5,709 nt of DNA from Fidelibacterota bacterium (GTDB lineage: Bacteria > Fidelibacterota > UBA2242 > JAFGTP01), in contig JAOZSG010000230.1 of the NCBI GenBank assembly GCA_029939785.1, forward strand, positions 1 to 5,709. Direction: 5' to 3'. The notes beneath the pieces were generated by a model. The model saw nothing but the letters and a program-made list of their open reading frames with translations. It did not search any database and was not told where the DNA came from. The position numbers and the translations under genes are program-made. Below, one piece after another: positions 4,821 to 5,709 of this stretch; positions within the stretch are counted from its first letter, which is position 1, and every line of letters starts with the position of its first letter.

Positions 4821-5709
4821 TCAATTTTCCTTATTAACAAGATCAATAAATATCTGTTCAAGTGATGGCTCTAATACCTGAAAATGTGTTACAATAACCT
4901 TCTCCATCACTTCCTTTAATACATCGTTTAAACCAATTTCAGGGATTAACTCTCCTGTTACCTTTTCATCATCCAGATTCCTCAGATTAAAAGATTTGAT
5001 ATCTGCCAGATTTTCTTTTTCACCTTGAAAATGAATTTCAAATCCACGAAGCCCATAGTTTTCTTTTATCTGCCTTAAATTTCCATTTAAAACCATTTGT
5101 CCATTATTTATCAGACAAATAGATGAACATAGTTTTTCGACCTGTTCCATCTGATGAGTAGAGAAAACAACAGTTGTTCCATTTTTATTTATTTCCTCAA
5201 TAATTTCTTTTAATAATATTTGATTGATAGGATCAAGTCCGGTAAAAGGTTCGTCAAGAATAATGAGTTTGGGATTATGAATAATCGATATAATAAACTG
5301 TATCTTTTGTTGGTTCCCTTTTGATAATTCTTCTATTTTTCTGTTTGCATAATTTGTTAAACCGAATCGTTCCAGATATTTATCAACTCTTAATTGTGAT
5401 TCGTTCTTTTTCAATCCCTTCAAACCGGCAAAATAAACTAAGGTTTCTTTTAATCTACTCTTTTGATAAAGCCCACGTTCTTCAGGCAAATAACCAATAC
5501 ATTTATAATCGGTTTTTGTAATTGGTCGATTATCAAATAATATATCACCGTTATCAGGTTTAATAATATTCATAATCATTCGGATTGTTGTAGTCTTCCC
5601 TGCTCCATTAGGACCAAGCAATCCAAAAACAGAACCATTTGGAATTTTGAAACTTAAATCCTGCACAGCTTTTGTTTGATTAAAGGTCTTGACTATATTT
5701 TTTAATTCT
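4821..5709 (-). CDS. ABC-2 type exporter ATP-binding subunit (NatA/YhaQ-like), N-terminus outside window
   Basis: Cytosolic ATPase that powers the permease encoded next to it. The frame stays open to the window edge and reads ELKNIVKTFNQTKAVQDLSF before the conserved core. The GTG at 5666 is therefore not the start, and only a few residues are missing. The visible 295 residues carry Walker A GPNGAGKTT (32-40), the segment GYLPEERGLY (about 72-81) in the Q-loop region, the signature LSKGNQQK (128-135), Walker B LIILDEP (148-154), the D-loop GLDP, and the switch histidine in STHQ (His185). A C-terminal extension of about 80 residues ends in EPSLEQIFIDLV, typical of NatA/YhaQ-type proteins. The signature LSKGN replaces LSGGQ, and YLPEERG is usual for this subfamily. 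It is followed by the permease after 1 nt, so the two are translationally coupled. The operon promoter lies outside the window. Confidence 0.95.
   Translation of the reverse strand, partial: ELKNIVKTFNQTKAVQDLSFKIPNGSVFGLLGPNGAGKTTTIRMIMNIIKPDNGDILFDNRPITKTDYKCIGYLPEERGLYQKSRLKETLVYFAGLKGLKKNESQLRVDKYLERFGLTNYANRKIEELSKGNQQKIQFIISIIHNPKLIILDEPFTGLDPINQILLKEIIEEINKNGTTVVFSTHQMEQVEKLCSSICLINNGQMVLNGNLRQIKENYGLRGFEIHFQGEKENLADIKSFNLRNLDDEKVTGELIPEIGLNDVLKEVMEKVIVTHFQVLEPSLEQIFIDLVNKEN

Noticed and set aside
4859..4861. TTG at 4861 as permease start
   Set aside because: It would overlap the ATPase gene by 41 nt and add a 14-residue stretch not typical of the family. The ATG at 4819 has a good AAGGA site and the usual MGSILKVATWEYL beginning.
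5664..5666. GTG at 5666 as ATPase start
   Set aside because: The upstream in-frame text (LKNIVKTFNQTKAV) is the conserved ABC N-terminal strand, so the true start lies beyond the window.

Overview
The window is AT-rich (by eye about two thirds A+T) and most likely comes from a bacterium of the Bacteroidota/Chlorobiota (FCB) group. Supporting signs are a promoter core TACCTTTG before nagA and a TTG-N20-TAACTTTC pair before the thioredoxin gene, both close to the Bacteroidota pattern TTG...TAnnTTTG. Repeats of a kind I remember as common in Bacteroidota and Ignavibacteria genomes also point this way. No gene here fixes the genus.

Layout, left to right. (1) 1-555, plus strand: the C-terminal 184 codons of an unrecognised protein, ending at a strong hairpin terminator. 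(2) 587-787, minus strand: two serine tRNA genes, transcribed as Ser(UGA) then Ser(GCU), sharing that terminator. (3) About 790-1350: non-coding, very AT-rich, holding two probable dispersed-repeat copies and no intact gene. (4) 1359-1891, minus strand: a decayed gene. It holds an FtsZ-like GTPase piece that has lost its N-terminal nucleotide-binding half and an internal block of roughly 80 residues. Past a stop and a frameshift it appears to run into a second domain that resembles the N-terminal module of some TIR/caspase-like proteins. (5) 1984-3148, plus strand: nagA, N-acetylglucosamine-6-phosphate deacetylase, with all catalytic residues present but a frameshift at about 3021 that throws the last 41 codons out of frame. 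(6) 3150-3190: a perfect 19-bp hairpin between the converging nagA and thioredoxin genes. (7) 3199-5709, minus strand: an ABC-2 exporter operon (ATPase then permease, 1 nt apart), followed after 85 nt by a small thioredoxin with its own probable promoter.

How the parts work together. The ATPase and permease form one NatAB/YhaQP-type exporter. The thioredoxin is a neighbour with no clear functional tie to it. nagA stands alone, with no visible sugar-phosphate partner. The stretch from about 790 to 1900 looks like a gene graveyard, with deletion, frameshift and repeat scars. The nagA lesion lies just beyond it. No complete new system is present. The most unusual item is the relic that seems to join an FtsZ-like GTPase to a conflict-system-like domain.
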